A DNA stretch of 64,000 nt. It comes from an uncultured Methanomassiliicoccales archaeon. GTDB taxonomy: Archaea > Thermoplasmatota > Thermoplasmata > Methanomassiliicoccales > Methanomethylophilaceae. Of the stretch, positions 34,179-42,578 are shown one piece after another. Under the pieces are notes generated by a model that was not told where the DNA came from, made no database searches, and worked only from the letters and a program-made list of their open reading frames with translations. The DNA lies in NCBI GenBank assembly GCA_959597175.1, contig CAUFXM010000008.1:31908-95907 (forward strand), written 5' to 3'. The stretch's first letter is position 1. Each line of letters opens with the position of its first letter. Made by a program: the position numbers and the translations under genes.

Positions 34179-34847
34179 TCACTCCCAGGGCGCCCTGACG
34201 AGGACGTCCACCGGGTGTATGTTTTCGATTTTATTTAATAGGGTAAAATCCAGCCCGCGCGGCGCGGTCGTGAACCTCAGCGGCAGTCCGGTGGCATCCG
34301 CGACCTCCTCTGCGAACCCCATCGAGTCGATGATGGTCTTCTCGGTGGTGTCCTGCTTGAGATGGGAGTTGTTCGCGATGCATGTGGCCCTGAGGTGCGA
34401 GGTGGTCTCTATCTCCCTGAGGATCTGGACCGCCTCGTCCGCATGTGTGGTCATGGACCTGTACTTGTTCACGACGTAGATAACGTCCGGGTCGGATTCC
34501 ATGAGGGTCCTCGAGTAGACACCCAGTGCGGTGGCGCCGGCGTCGTCTCCCCCGACATCCACTATTACCCTCGACCCTTCGGCGATGACGACCCTGACTG
34601 CCGCGGGAAGGGATGGTGTGTCCAGGTTCGTGTTCGCGAAGTTGGGCCCGACGACCTTCACGCCGCTCCTCGTCAGGATGTCCGCATAGTCCGCCGATCT
34701 GAAGTAGGGGTTGACCACATCCAGGTCCACCAGGGTGACATCCTCTCCCCGCCGGGCGCATTCGAGTGCCAGGTTGATGGACAGGTTCGTCTTTCCGGTA
34801 CCGTAGTGGCCGCAGACCACGGTCACCCTTCTCTCCAGCGGGAACAT
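34179..34847 (-). CDS. MinD/ParA-like P-loop ATPase at the head of the oxidoreductase operon
   Basis: 222 aa from ATG 34847, which lies ~26 nt from a TATATAATG element; ATG 34877 is also in frame but would lie upstream of that promoter's start. The sequence has a P-loop CGHYGTGKTNLSINLAL, switch I with VDLDVVNPYFRSAD, and a VIVDVGGDDAGATALG switch II strand (DxGG). Such ATPases recur next to ferredoxin oxidoreductases in methanogens and clostridia, where a role in cluster delivery, assembly or regulation is suspected but not proven. Its stop overlaps the next gene's upstream GTG. Confidence 0.85.
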   Translation of the reverse strand: MFPLERRVTVVCGHYGTGKTNLSINLALECARRGEDVTLVDLDVVNPYFRSADYADILTRSGVKVVGPNFANTNLDTPSLPAAVRVVIAEGSRVIVDVGGDDAGATALGVYSRTLMESDPDVIYVVNKYRSMTTHADEAVQILREIETTSHLRATCIANNSHLKQDTTEKTIIDSMGFAEEVADATGLPLRFTTAPRGLDFTLLNKIENIHPVDVLVRAPWE

Positions 34848-35075
34848 CGGACGGATATCGCGGATTCCGTATAACATTATATGGAGAATACTTAGGGTAG
34901 GACGGGCCTATGTATGGATGTACAATCATCTTGCACAAGTGGCCTGTGGCCCCCCTATGGACCATGCCATATGGGGATGGATGATGATTTGTCTGTCAAC
35001 CAGAGGTGAATCTGTACAGTCGTGACCATCATTCGGATGCTGTGGGCCGGCAAGCGATGTTAACCCGATATTATG
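34848..35075. other. Divergent intergenic region with an imperfect dyad
   Basis: About 230 nt between the oxidoreductase operon and the HTH-cupin gene. CCCCTATGG (34952-34960) and CCATATGGGG (34967-34976) form a dyad with one extra T, spacer ACCATG. It may bind a regulator; no gene seen. Confidence 0.4.
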
Positions 35076-35085
35076 TATTTATAAG
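35076..35085 (+). promoter_or_regulatory. TATA box of the HTH-cupin/acyl-CoA synthetase operon
   Basis: TATTTATAAG, centred ~33 nt before ATG 35113. Confidence 0.6.
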
Positions 35086-35112
35086 GCGTCCGTTTACAGA
35101 TTCCCGAGTGTA

Positions 35113-35679
35113 ATGGAGCCCAACATCGCAGAGGTAGCCGAGCGCATCAAGGCCATGCGCGAAATGTGTGACATATCGGTAGAGGAGATGGCGGGGATAG
35201 TCGGCAAGACCCCCGAGGAGTACGTGCAGTACGAGAGCGGAAACCTCGATTTCTCATTCACCTTCCTTCACAAATGCGCCGAGAAGTTCGGCATCGACAT
35301 AGTGGAGCTGCTGACCGGCGAGAACCCACACCTGTCCGGATGCACCCTCGTCAGGAAGGGCAAGGGTCTTCCGATCAAGAGGCGCATCGGTTTCGAGTAC
35401 GAGCACCTGGCGTTCAACTTCAAGGACAAGCTGGCCGAGACATTCCTCGTGACGGCCCCCTACATCGAGGAGGACCAGAACGCCCCGGTCCGCGTGTCCA
35501 CCCACGAGGGCCAGGAGTTCGACTACATCCTCAAGGGAACCCTCAGGTTCTCCCACAACGGTCACGTCATGGACCTCGGTCCCGGTGACTCAGTGTATTA
35601 CGATTCCGGCAAACCACACGGCATGTACGCCACCTCCAAGGAGGGGTGCAGGTTCATCGCCGTCGTCATGAAGGGCTGA
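35113..35679 (+). CDS. XRE-type HTH plus cupin regulator (1)
   Basis: 188 aa. Residues ~5-62 form an XRE helix-turn-helix (VAERIKAMREMCDISVEEMAGIVG, then a YVQYESGNLDFSFTFLHKCAEKFG recognition and third helix). Residues ~105-188 are a cupin with THEGQEFDYILKGTLRF and GPGDSVYYDSGKPHGM motifs that may bind a small ligand or metal. It belongs to the family that pairs HTH-cupin with acyl-CoA synthetases; the synthetase gene starts 5 nt downstream, so ligand-responsive control of acyl activation is likely. A second copy lies at 40879-41433. Confidence 0.9.
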   Translation: MEPNIAEVAERIKAMREMCDISVEEMAGIVGKTPEEYVQYESGNLDFSFTFLHKCAEKFGIDIVELLTGENPHLSGCTLVRKGKGLPIKRRIGFEYEHLAFNFKDKLAETFLVTAPYIEEDQNAPVRVSTHEGQEFDYILKGTLRFSHNGHVMDLGPGDSVYYDSGKPHGMYATSKEGCRFIAVVMKG

Positions 35680-35684
35680 AGAAG

Positions 35685-37334
35685 ATGAGGAACATCAATC
35701 TCAGATACGTCGACGAGACCTTTGACGAGAACGGCCTCCTGAAGACGTACAGGCTCAAGTGCCCTGACAACTTCAACTTCGGTTACGACATCGTGGACGA
35801 CATCGCCGCCGCGGAGCCGGACAGGGTCGCCCTCGTATGGGACAGCCAATCCGGGGAGGAGCACACGTTCACCTTCTCCGACATCAGCAGGATGAGCAAC
35901 AAGGTCGCGAACTACCTCCTCTCCCAGGGAATCGGCAAGGGCGATGTGGTCATGCTGATCCTCAAGCAGAGGTACGAGTTCTGGTTCAGCATGGTGGCCC
36001 TCCACAAGATCGGCGCCATCGCGGCTCCTGCCACCCACATGCTCACCAAGCATGACATAGAGTACAGGATCAACGCGGCCAGCGTGAAGGCGGTCATCTG
36101 CACCAACCAGTCCAACATCAGCGGTTCCGTCGAGCATGCCGAGAACATCCCGTCGCTCCAGCTCAGGGCCCTCGTGGGCGAGAGGAGGGACGGATGGGTG
36201 GACTTCGACGCCGAGGTCGAGAAGGCCTCCGATGTGCTCGAGAGGATCGACACCAAGGTGACCGACCCGATGCTGATGTACTTCACATCCGGGACCTCGG
36301 ACAACCCGAAGATGGTCCTCCACAGCCACCGCTACGCCCTCGGCCACCTGATGACCGCCAAGCACTGGCACCAGGTGGACCCCGACGGCATACACTACAC
36401 CGTCAGCGATACCGGTTGGGGCAAGTCCGTCTGGGGTGCGCTCTACGGCCAGTGGATCATGGAATCCGCGGTGTTCGTCTACGAGTACGACAAGTTCGAA
36501 CCGCATGAGATCATGAACATGATCGAGAAGCACAGGATCACGACGTTCTGCTGTCCCCCCACCATGTTCAGGCTCTATCTCAACGCGGGACTCGAGGGTC
36601 ATGACCTGTCCTCGCTCAAGAACTGCTGCATCGCGGGGGAGGCCCTCAACCCCGACACCTACAACACCTGGTACGAGGCCACAGGCCTCAAGCTGATGGA
36701 GGGATACGGCCAGACCGAGACGACCATGGTCATCGGCACACTGAAGGGCATGGAGCCCAAGCCCGGATCCATGGGCAAGCCCTCTCCCCAGTTCGAGGTC
36801 GACATCGTCGACGAGGATGGCAACTCCTGTCCTCCCGGTGTCAACGGTGAGATCGTCGTCAAGGCCGACGGGTACGGCATCATGATCGGCTATTACAGGG
36901 ACGAGAAGAAGACCGCGACCACCCTCAGGGGCGGATGGCACCACACCGGTGACGTAGCCTGGAAGGACGAGGACGGGTACTACTGGTTCGTCGGCAGGAA
37001 CGACGACATCATCAAGTCCTCGGGATACAGGATAAGTCCGTTCGAGATCGAGAGCGCGCTGATGCTTCACCCAGCGGTCCTGGAGTGCGCCGTCACAGGT
37101 GTCCCGGATCCGGTCAGGGGCCAGCTCGTGAAGGCCACGATCATCCTCAGGTCCGGCTACGAGCCCACCGACGAGCTCAAGAAGGAGATCCAGGCCTTCA
37201 CCAAGAAGGAGACCGCTCCTTACAAGTACCCGCGTGTGGTCGAGTTCGTCGACGTCATGCCCAAGACCATCAGCGGGAAGGTCCGCAGGGTCGAGATCCG
37301 TAACAAGGACATAGAGAAGTACAATTCGGCGTGA
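35685..37334 (+). CDS. AMP-forming acyl-CoA synthetase, medium/branched-chain type (1)
   Basis: 549 aa from ATG 35685, matching the start of its paralog (MRNINLRYV). Adenylate-forming motifs: TSGTSDNPKMVLHSH (P-loop, ~203-217), GYGQTETTM (~342-350), HHTGDVAWKDEDGYYWFVGRNDDIIKSSGYRISPFEIES (A7-A8, in parts ~420-455) and the C-terminal Lys in SGKVRR (~535). It converts a carboxylic acid, ATP and CoA to acyl-CoA, AMP and PPi. Length and motif details fit medium-chain/short branched-chain synthetases (MACS) rather than acetyl-CoA synthetase (~650 aa). Preceded by the HTH-cupin regulator. Confidence 0.9.
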   Translation: MRNINLRYVDETFDENGLLKTYRLKCPDNFNFGYDIVDDIAAAEPDRVALVWDSQSGEEHTFTFSDISRMSNKVANYLLSQGIGKGDVVMLILKQRYEFWFSMVALHKIGAIAAPATHMLTKHDIEYRINAASVKAVICTNQSNISGSVEHAENIPSLQLRALVGERRDGWVDFDAEVEKASDVLERIDTKVTDPMLMYFTSGTSDNPKMVLHSHRYALGHLMTAKHWHQVDPDGIHYTVSDTGWGKSVWGALYGQWIMESAVFVYEYDKFEPHEIMNMIEKHRITTFCCPPTMFRLYLNAGLEGHDLSSLKNCCIAGEALNPDTYNTWYEATGLKLMEGYGQTETTMVIGTLKGMEPKPGSMGKPSPQFEVDIVDEDGNSCPPGVNGEIVVKADGYGIMIGYYRDEKKTATTLRGGWHHTGDVAWKDEDGYYWFVGRNDDIIKSSGYRISPFEIESALMLHPAVLECAVTGVPDPVRGQLVKATIILRSGYEPTDELKKEIQAFTKKETAPYKYPRVVEFVDVMPKTISGKVRRVEIRNKDIEKYNSA

Positions 37335-37482
37335 TACGAATACCGTCGATTCATAACTCGAGTATATAAAACATAATACGGATTCCGTAGTTCATATTTA
37401 TATGTAGCTACGGAATCCGAAATCTTCTACGATTCTCTTAAATAATCAGTCTTTTTGTTCCTGAGTATACGCGTGAGTGGCC
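37335..37482. promoter_or_regulatory. Promoter region with twin palindromic operators
   Basis: TATATAAA (37363-37370) is followed by TACGGATTCCGTA (37377-37389) and TACGGAATCCG(AA) (37409-37421), centres 32 bp apart (about three helical turns). Together CGGATTCCGTAG and CTACGGAATCCG are exact reverse complements around a 17-bp A/T-rich spacer that itself holds a TATA-like TTTATATG. Confidence 0.65.
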
Positions 37483-39153
37483 ATGAGGAACATCAACCTG
37501 AGATACGTTAGGGAGACGTTCGACGAGAACGGTCTCCTCAAGCATCTTGACATCGACTGCCCCGACGATTTCAACTTCGGTTACGACATCGTCGACGACA
37601 TCGCCGTGAACGATCCTCAGAGGCTCGCAATGGTATGGGAGCACGAGAACGGTGAATGCAGGAAGTTCACGTTCGCCGACATCAAGAGGCTCAGCGACAA
37701 GACCTGCAACTACCTGTCGTCCAAGGGCATAGGCAAGGGCGACTTCGTCATGCTGGTCCTCAAGCACAGCTACCAGTTCTGGTTCATCTGCGTGGCGCTC
37801 CACAAGATGGGTGCCATCGCCGTTCCGGCCACGTTCATGCTCAAGCCCCACGACATAGAGTACAGGATCGATGCGGCGGGCCTCAAGGCCGCCATCGTCA
37901 CGGATGACGACGACATCGTCGAGTCCTTCGAGGGTGCCGGCAACATCGACAGGCTCGCCTGCAGGTTCATAGTCAACGGGCACAGGGACGGATGGCTCGA
38001 TTTCGACAGGGAGATGGAGGAGTGCTCCGAGGTCTGGGAGAGGGTTCCTACCAGGAGCACCGACAGGTTCCTCATGTACTTCACATCCGGGACCTCCGGA
38101 AACCCCAAGATGGCCGTCCATGACTACAGCTACCCGCTGGGACACATCCTCCTGGCCAAGCACTGGCAGCAGGTCGAGCCCGACGGGCTTCACTGGACCG
38201 TGGCGGACACCGGGTGGGCGAAGAATGCCTGGGGCAAGTTCTACGGACAGTGGATCATGGAGGCGGCGGTGTTCGTCTACGAGTACGACAGGTTCGAGCC
38301 CCACCACATCATGGACATGATAGAGAAGCACAAGGTGAGCACCTTCTGCTGCCCTCCCACGATGTTCAGGCTCTACCTCAACGCGGGGATCGAGGGACAC
38401 GACCTCTCGTCTCTCAAGAACTGCTGCATCGCAGGCGAGCCCCTCAGCCCGGACACCTTCAACACATGGTACAAGGCCACCGGCCTCAAGCTCATGGAGG
38501 CCTTCGGACAGACCGAGTCCTCGGTCATCGTCGGTACCCTCAAGGGGATGACGCCCAAGCCCGGGTCCATGGGCAAGCCGTCCCCCCAGTTCCGCGTCGA
38601 GCTTCTCGACAAGGATGGCAATCCAGTCCGCCCCGGGGAGGAGGGCGAGATCTGCGTCTCCGTATCCCCGAGGGTCCCCGGGATCTTCGTGGAGTACTAC
38701 CGGGACGAGAAGAAGACCAACGAGACCCTGAGGGACGGATGGCATCACACAGGCGACGTCGCCTGGAAGGACGAGGACGGGTACTTCTGGTATCTGGGAA
38801 GGAACGATGACATCATCAAGTCCTCGGGATACAGGATCAGCCCCTTCGAGATCGAGAGCGTCCTCGTGGAGCATCCCGCGGTCCTGGAGGTCGCCGTCAC
38901 CGGCGTCCCGGACCCGATAAGGGGACAGGTGGTGAAAGCCACGATCATCCTCAGGGAGGCGTACCAGCCCACGGACGAGCTCAAGAAGGAGCTCCAGAAG
39001 TTCGCCAAGTCCAGGACGGCCCCGTACAAGTACCCCCGTGTCATCGAGTTCGTGGACGCCATACCCAAGTCGATCAGTGGCAAGGTCCGCAGGGTCGTCA
39101 TCCGCAACAGGGACATCAAGGACCTGATCCCGGAGCCGGAGGACAAGGCCTGA
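37483..39153 (+). CDS. AMP-forming acyl-CoA synthetase, medium/branched-chain type (2)
   Basis: 556 aa from ATG 37483 (GTG 37477 also in frame). It is a close paralog of the 35685 gene over the full length, with TSGTSGNPKMAVHDY (~203), AFGQTESSVIVGT (~342), HHTGDVAWKDEDGYFWYLGRNDDII and ISGKVRRVVIR. It therefore activates a related acid. Unlike the first copy it has no regulator gene in front; instead, a pair of palindromic operators sits in its promoter. The duplicate pair, plus the FadD-like gene at 39208, suggests different chain lengths or branch types. A stem-loop separates it from the convergent gene. Confidence 0.9.
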   Translation: MRNINLRYVRETFDENGLLKHLDIDCPDDFNFGYDIVDDIAVNDPQRLAMVWEHENGECRKFTFADIKRLSDKTCNYLSSKGIGKGDFVMLVLKHSYQFWFICVALHKMGAIAVPATFMLKPHDIEYRIDAAGLKAAIVTDDDDIVESFEGAGNIDRLACRFIVNGHRDGWLDFDREMEECSEVWERVPTRSTDRFLMYFTSGTSGNPKMAVHDYSYPLGHILLAKHWQQVEPDGLHWTVADTGWAKNAWGKFYGQWIMEAAVFVYEYDRFEPHHIMDMIEKHKVSTFCCPPTMFRLYLNAGIEGHDLSSLKNCCIAGEPLSPDTFNTWYKATGLKLMEAFGQTESSVIVGTLKGMTPKPGSMGKPSPQFRVELLDKDGNPVRPGEEGEICVSVSPRVPGIFVEYYRDEKKTNETLRDGWHHTGDVAWKDEDGYFWYLGRNDDIIKSSGYRISPFEIESVLVEHPAVLEVAVTGVPDPIRGQVVKATIILREAYQPTDELKKELQKFAKSRTAPYKYPRVIEFVDAIPKSISGKVRRVVIRNRDIKDLIPEPEDKA

Positions 39154-39185
39154 GCCCCTTCCAGGGAAAACGAAAAAAGGAAAGA

Positions 39186-39203
39186 GGTGCCCGCAAGGGC
39201 ACC
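39186..39203. terminator. Bidirectional terminator between convergent synthetase genes
   Basis: GGTGCCC-GCAA-GGGCACC followed by GTTTT on the plus strand; the opposite strand is preceded by an A-run (AAAAAAGG) that would read as T-rich after the stem. Confidence 0.65.
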
Positions 39204-39207
39204 GTTT

Positions 39208-40869
39208 TCACGCGTCCGGCCAGAGCTGCTCGGCCATCTGCCTGAGCTCGTACTTCAGGATCTTACCCGCCGCGTTCATCGGGAACTCGTCGATGAAATG
39301 GATGTACTTGGGGGTCTTGTACCAGGCGATGCCCTTCTTGCAGTAGTCGATGATGTCCTGCTCGATGATATCCGATCCCGGCTCCTTGATGACGAAGGCG
39401 CCCACCTGTTCTCCGTACTTCTTGCTCTTGACACCGACGACCTGGACGTCCCTGACGCCGGGGCAGTTGTAGATGTAGTCCTCGACCTCCTTGGGGTAGA
39501 CGTTCTCCCCTCCGCGGATGATCATGTCCTTGATCCTGCCTGTGACGTAGAAGTACCCCTCGGAGTCCCTGTAACCCAGGTCCCCGGAGTGCAGGTAACC
39601 GTTGGAGTCGATGATCTTGGCCGTCTCCTCGGGCATCTTGTAGTAGCCCTTCATGACGTTGTATCCCTTGCAGCAGAACTCGCCGATGACGCCGTCCGGG
39701 CATGGCTCGTTGGTCTCCGGGTCAAGGATGACCGTGTCCACACCCTGCAGCCTCTTCCCGACGGACGAGCACTTCTTCTCGATGGACGGCTCGTCATAGG
39801 TGGTCTGGGTCATCCCGGGGGACGCCTCGGTGAGGCCGTACACGATGGTGATCTCCTTCATGTTCATCTTGTCGACCACCTCCTCCATCGTCTTGATCGG
39901 ACATGGCGATCCCGCCATGATCCCGGTCCTCAGCGAGGAGAAGTCGAACTTGGGGAACAGCTTGTGGTTCAGGATGCTGATGAACATCGTGGGGACGCCG
40001 TATACCGCCGTGCATCTCTCGGTCTCGATGGTCGTCATGACCTTGACGGGATCGAAGACCTCCACGAAGCACATGGTGACGCCGTGGTTGATGCACGCCA
40101 TGACCCCGAGGACGCATCCGAAGCAGTGGAACAGCGGGACGTTCAGGCACAGGCGGTCGGTGGGGCCGTAGTTCATGTTCGCCCCGAGCCAGTAGCCGTC
40201 GTTGGCTATGTTGAAGTGGGTGAGCATCACGCCCTTGGGGAACCCTGTGGTCCCGGAGGTGTACTGCATCATGGTGACGTCGTGCACGTCGACCGTGTCC
40301 TGTCTCTCCCTGTACTCCTCGTCGGTGATCTGACAGGCCAGGGATTTGACCTCGTTCATCGAGTACATGCCGCGGTGCTTCTCCGGACCGAGATGAACGA
40401 CCCTCTTGAGATGGGGATACTTCTCGCTGTGGAAGCCGTCCCTGGGCTGGACCCTCAGCTCGGGGACCAGGTCGTAGACGGTCTGGACGTAGTCCACGTC
40501 CCTGACGCCGTCTATGAGGAAGAGGTTCTCCATGTCGGACTGTCTGAGGACGTAGTCCAGCTCGGCGCTCCTGTAGTTGGTGTTGATGGTGAGCATGATC
40601 GCGCCGATCTTGGCGGTGGCGAACATCAGGGTGATCCAGTCCGGGACGTTGGTCGCCCAGACCGCGACCTTCTCGCCCTTCTGGACGCCCATGGCCATCA
40701 TCCCCTTGGCGACACGGTCGACCTCGATGCCCCATTCCCTCCAGGACAGGCGGATGTCCCTGTCCACATAGACGATGGCGTCGTTGTCAGGGTGGTTCCT
40801 GATGCACTTGTCCAGCAGGTCCCCTAGTCTCTCGTCGCTTGTTATGTTCTTCCTGGGTGTGCAGACCAC
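39208..40869 (-). CDS. AMP-forming acyl-CoA ligase, FadD-like (3)
   Basis: 553 aa from GTG 40869 with GAGGTGA 5 nt upstream. Motifs: YTSGTTGFPKGVMLTH (~203-218), VYGLTEASPG (~340), SGDLGYRDSEGYFYVTGRIKDMIIRGGENVYPKEVE (in parts, ~410-445) and the catalytic Lys in AAGKILKYELR near the C-terminus. It is closer to the fatty-acid/acyl-CoA ligase (FadD-like) branch than to copies 1 and 2. It is translated after the HTH-cupin gene 40879, 9 nt away, and belongs to the minus-strand operon 42259-39208 with the alpha/beta hydrolase upstream. Confidence 0.92.
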   Translation of the reverse strand: MVCTPRKNITSDERLGDLLDKCIRNHPDNDAIVYVDRDIRLSWREWGIEVDRVAKGMMAMGVQKGEKVAVWATNVPDWITLMFATAKIGAIMLTINTNYRSAELDYVLRQSDMENLFLIDGVRDVDYVQTVYDLVPELRVQPRDGFHSEKYPHLKRVVHLGPEKHRGMYSMNEVKSLACQITDEEYRERQDTVDVHDVTMMQYTSGTTGFPKGVMLTHFNIANDGYWLGANMNYGPTDRLCLNVPLFHCFGCVLGVMACINHGVTMCFVEVFDPVKVMTTIETERCTAVYGVPTMFISILNHKLFPKFDFSSLRTGIMAGSPCPIKTMEEVVDKMNMKEITIVYGLTEASPGMTQTTYDEPSIEKKCSSVGKRLQGVDTVILDPETNEPCPDGVIGEFCCKGYNVMKGYYKMPEETAKIIDSNGYLHSGDLGYRDSEGYFYVTGRIKDMIIRGGENVYPKEVEDYIYNCPGVRDVQVVGVKSKKYGEQVGAFVIKEPGSDIIEQDIIDYCKKGIAWYKTPKYIHFIDEFPMNAAGKILKYELRQMAEQLWPDA

Positions 40870-40878
40870 GCTGTCACC

Positions 40879-41433
40879 TCAGAAGGGGGTGTAGAGGACG
40901 GCGAAGATCTCCGCGGGTCCGTCGATGGCGCCGATGTAATGGGGGACGACCGAGTTGTAGTAGGCCGTGTCGCCCTCCTCGATGACCGTCTCCTCCCTGC
41001 CGTATTTGACCAGGATCTTCCCGGAGACGACGATGATGAACTCCTCTCCCTCGTGGGAGGAGATCTTGTGCTCCACGTCGGGCTCGATCCTGATGAACAT
41101 GGGCTCCATGTGCCTGTCGGTCTTACCCTTCCCGAGCGGGAAGTAGTGGTACTGGCCGTCCGCCCCCCTGGACGAGGTCTCCTCGATCCTGTCCTTCTTC
41201 TTGACGACGATCGGGTCGGGCTGGAACTGGTCGTCCATGAACGTCCCCACCCTCTGGCCGAGTGCGCGGGAGAGCTTGATGATGGTTCCGATGGGAGGAT
41301 AGATGTTCCCCTCCTCGACATCGTTCAGGTATCCGACGTCGAGTCCGGAATTGGTCGCCAGTTGCTCCTGTGTGAGTCCCAGGTCCTCCCTGTACTTCTT
41401 GACCCTCTTGCCGAGCTTGTTCGTGTCTGCCAT
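40879..41433 (-). CDS. XRE-type HTH plus cupin regulator (2)
   Basis: 184 aa. N-terminal XRE helix-turn-helix (KLGKRVKKYREDLGLTQEQLATNSGL then YLNDVEEGNIYPP, in parts, ~5-60) and a C-terminal cupin (~105-184) with SSHEGEEFIIVVSGKILVKYG and EEGDTAYYNSVVPHYIGA. Same architecture as 35113-35679 and again directly upstream of an acyl-CoA ligase. Such proteins commonly repress or activate the neighbouring operon; the ligand could be the acyl-CoA or acid. GGAGGAAA precedes the ATG. Confidence 0.9.
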   Translation of the reverse strand: MADTNKLGKRVKKYREDLGLTQEQLATNSGLDVGYLNDVEEGNIYPPIGTIIKLSRALGQRVGTFMDDQFQPDPIVVKKKDRIEETSSRGADGQYHYFPLGKGKTDRHMEPMFIRIEPDVEHKISSHEGEEFIIVVSGKILVKYGREETVIEEGDTAYYNSVVPHYIGAIDGPAEIFAVLYTPF

Positions 41434-41476
41434 TGTTTTTCCTCCTTTTAGTGACGTTATCGGTCGGATGGGCCCA

Positions 41477-42259
41477 TCAGTGGTCGTTCTCCCTGATGTG
41501 CTCCATGAACTCCTTCGTGTAAAGGTCGGTCCTTATGATGTGGCCGACCTCGGGGATCCTCAGGACCTTGCATCCCGGGATCCTGTCTGATATGTAGTCT
41601 CCGAGCTTGGGCTCCACCATGATGTCGCTCAGACCGTGCACCGACAGCGTCGGGACGGTGATGTTGGCCACCTTCTCCCTGGTGTCGAACTCATCCAGGG
41701 CGCCCATCTGGTCCTTCAGGCCCTTGGGATCCAGGTTCTTCAGCGACCTGACGGGCTTCCCCTTCGCCTCGTGATCGGAGAAGAACTTCTCGGTGAAGCA
41801 GAACGCGTTGGTCATCATGCTGATGTACTCCGGATCGCCGCCGCGAAGGGCGCAGTCGACGATGCCGTTCATGAAGTAGCTGGATCTGGCCGGTCTGTAG
41901 GGATACGCCGACACGATGGTCAGGGACCTGAGCCTGTCGGGATGTTGGAGGGCGAACTCCTGTGCGATGTGCGCCCCCATGGACCATCCGAGCATGTGCG
42001 CCTTGAAGACGTGCAGGTAGTCCATCAGTGCCAGGACGTCATCCACGAAATCCTGACCTTTGATCCCATGTCCGGGGTATCTGGTCAGTCCGGCGCCCCT
42101 GTTGTCGAACGTGATGACCCTGTACCGCGAAGCCAGCTCGGGTATCATTTGCTTGAAGAAGGATGTGTCCCCTGAGAATCCGTTGATGAGGACGACGGGG
42201 TTGCCCTCGCCCTCCTCGTGATAATGCATCTCGATTCCATTGATGTTTGCGAACGGCAT
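41477..42259 (-). CDS. Alpha/beta hydrolase
   Basis: 260 aa. Catalytic triad candidates are Ser in GWSMGAH (~94-100), Asp in HGLSDIMVE (~212) and His in EVGHIIR (~241). Oxyanion loop INGFSGD lies near residue 25. The family includes esterases, thioesterases and C-C hydrolases. Position upstream of an HTH-cupin and FadD-like ligase suggests it releases an acid (from an ester or thioester) that the ligase activates; this is inference. ATG 42259 is leaderless relative to a TATTTAAGT box at 42276-42284. Confidence 0.88.
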   Translation of the reverse strand: MPFANINGIEMHYHEEGEGNPVVLINGFSGDTSFFKQMIPELASRYRVITFDNRGAGLTRYPGHGIKGQDFVDDVLALMDYLHVFKAHMLGWSMGAHIAQEFALQHPDRLRSLTIVSAYPYRPARSSYFMNGIVDCALRGGDPEYISMMTNAFCFTEKFFSDHEAKGKPVRSLKNLDPKGLKDQMGALDEFDTREKVANITVPTLSVHGLSDIMVEPKLGDYISDRIPGCKVLRIPEVGHIIRTDLYTKEFMEHIRENDH

Positions 42260-42275
42260 TTACTGTCCCTATTTT

Positions 42276-42284
42276 ACTTAAATA
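42276..42284 (-). promoter_or_regulatory. TATA box of the hydrolase/HTH-cupin/ligase operon
   Basis: TATTTAAGT on the minus strand, centred ~21-25 nt before the ATG at 42259. Confidence 0.55.
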
Positions 42285-42537
42285 GATAAACATTGGGTTG
42301 AGCGCTGGGTCTTCATATCGGCACTCGTGCGGGGAGGGATTCCTAAGGGTATCGGGTCCCGAACTCTGGCAATGTAATATGGTGATTTCCTCGATATTTG
42401 TGTCAATCTTTTGCAATCCTATCGTATATTATAACAAATCAAAATCAATAGTATAACATAGTATAAGATTATATAATATTGTTTAATATAACCATTCACA
42501 CAGTGTGTAACACAGGTTACGTACCTGCACGGTGACC
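42285..42537. other. A/T-rich intergenic segment
   Basis: From about 42415 to 42490 the DNA is nearly all A/T (TATTATAACAAATC, TATAATATTGTTTAATATAA), in contrast to the G+C-rich flanks. CACACAGTGTG (42497-42507) and GTAAC-ACAG-GTTAC form small palindromes just after. No gene seen; it marks the edge of the accessory gene that follows. Confidence 0.5.
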
Positions 42538-42546
42538 ACTTTAAAT
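42538..42546 (+). promoter_or_regulatory. TATA box of the AlbA_2 gene
   Basis: ACTTTAAAT; predicted start near 42568, short leader to ATG 42579. Confidence 0.5.
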
Positions 42547-42578
42547 CTGGATACACCCAGTCCGTATTCGTTGGTACC

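Noticed and set aside
39187..40827. Long open frame on the plus strand opposite the FadD-like ligase
   Set aside because: It is an antisense shadow of a G+C-rich gene; its product is Asp/Val/His/Leu-rich low complexity without motifs, while the minus strand encodes a complete ligase.
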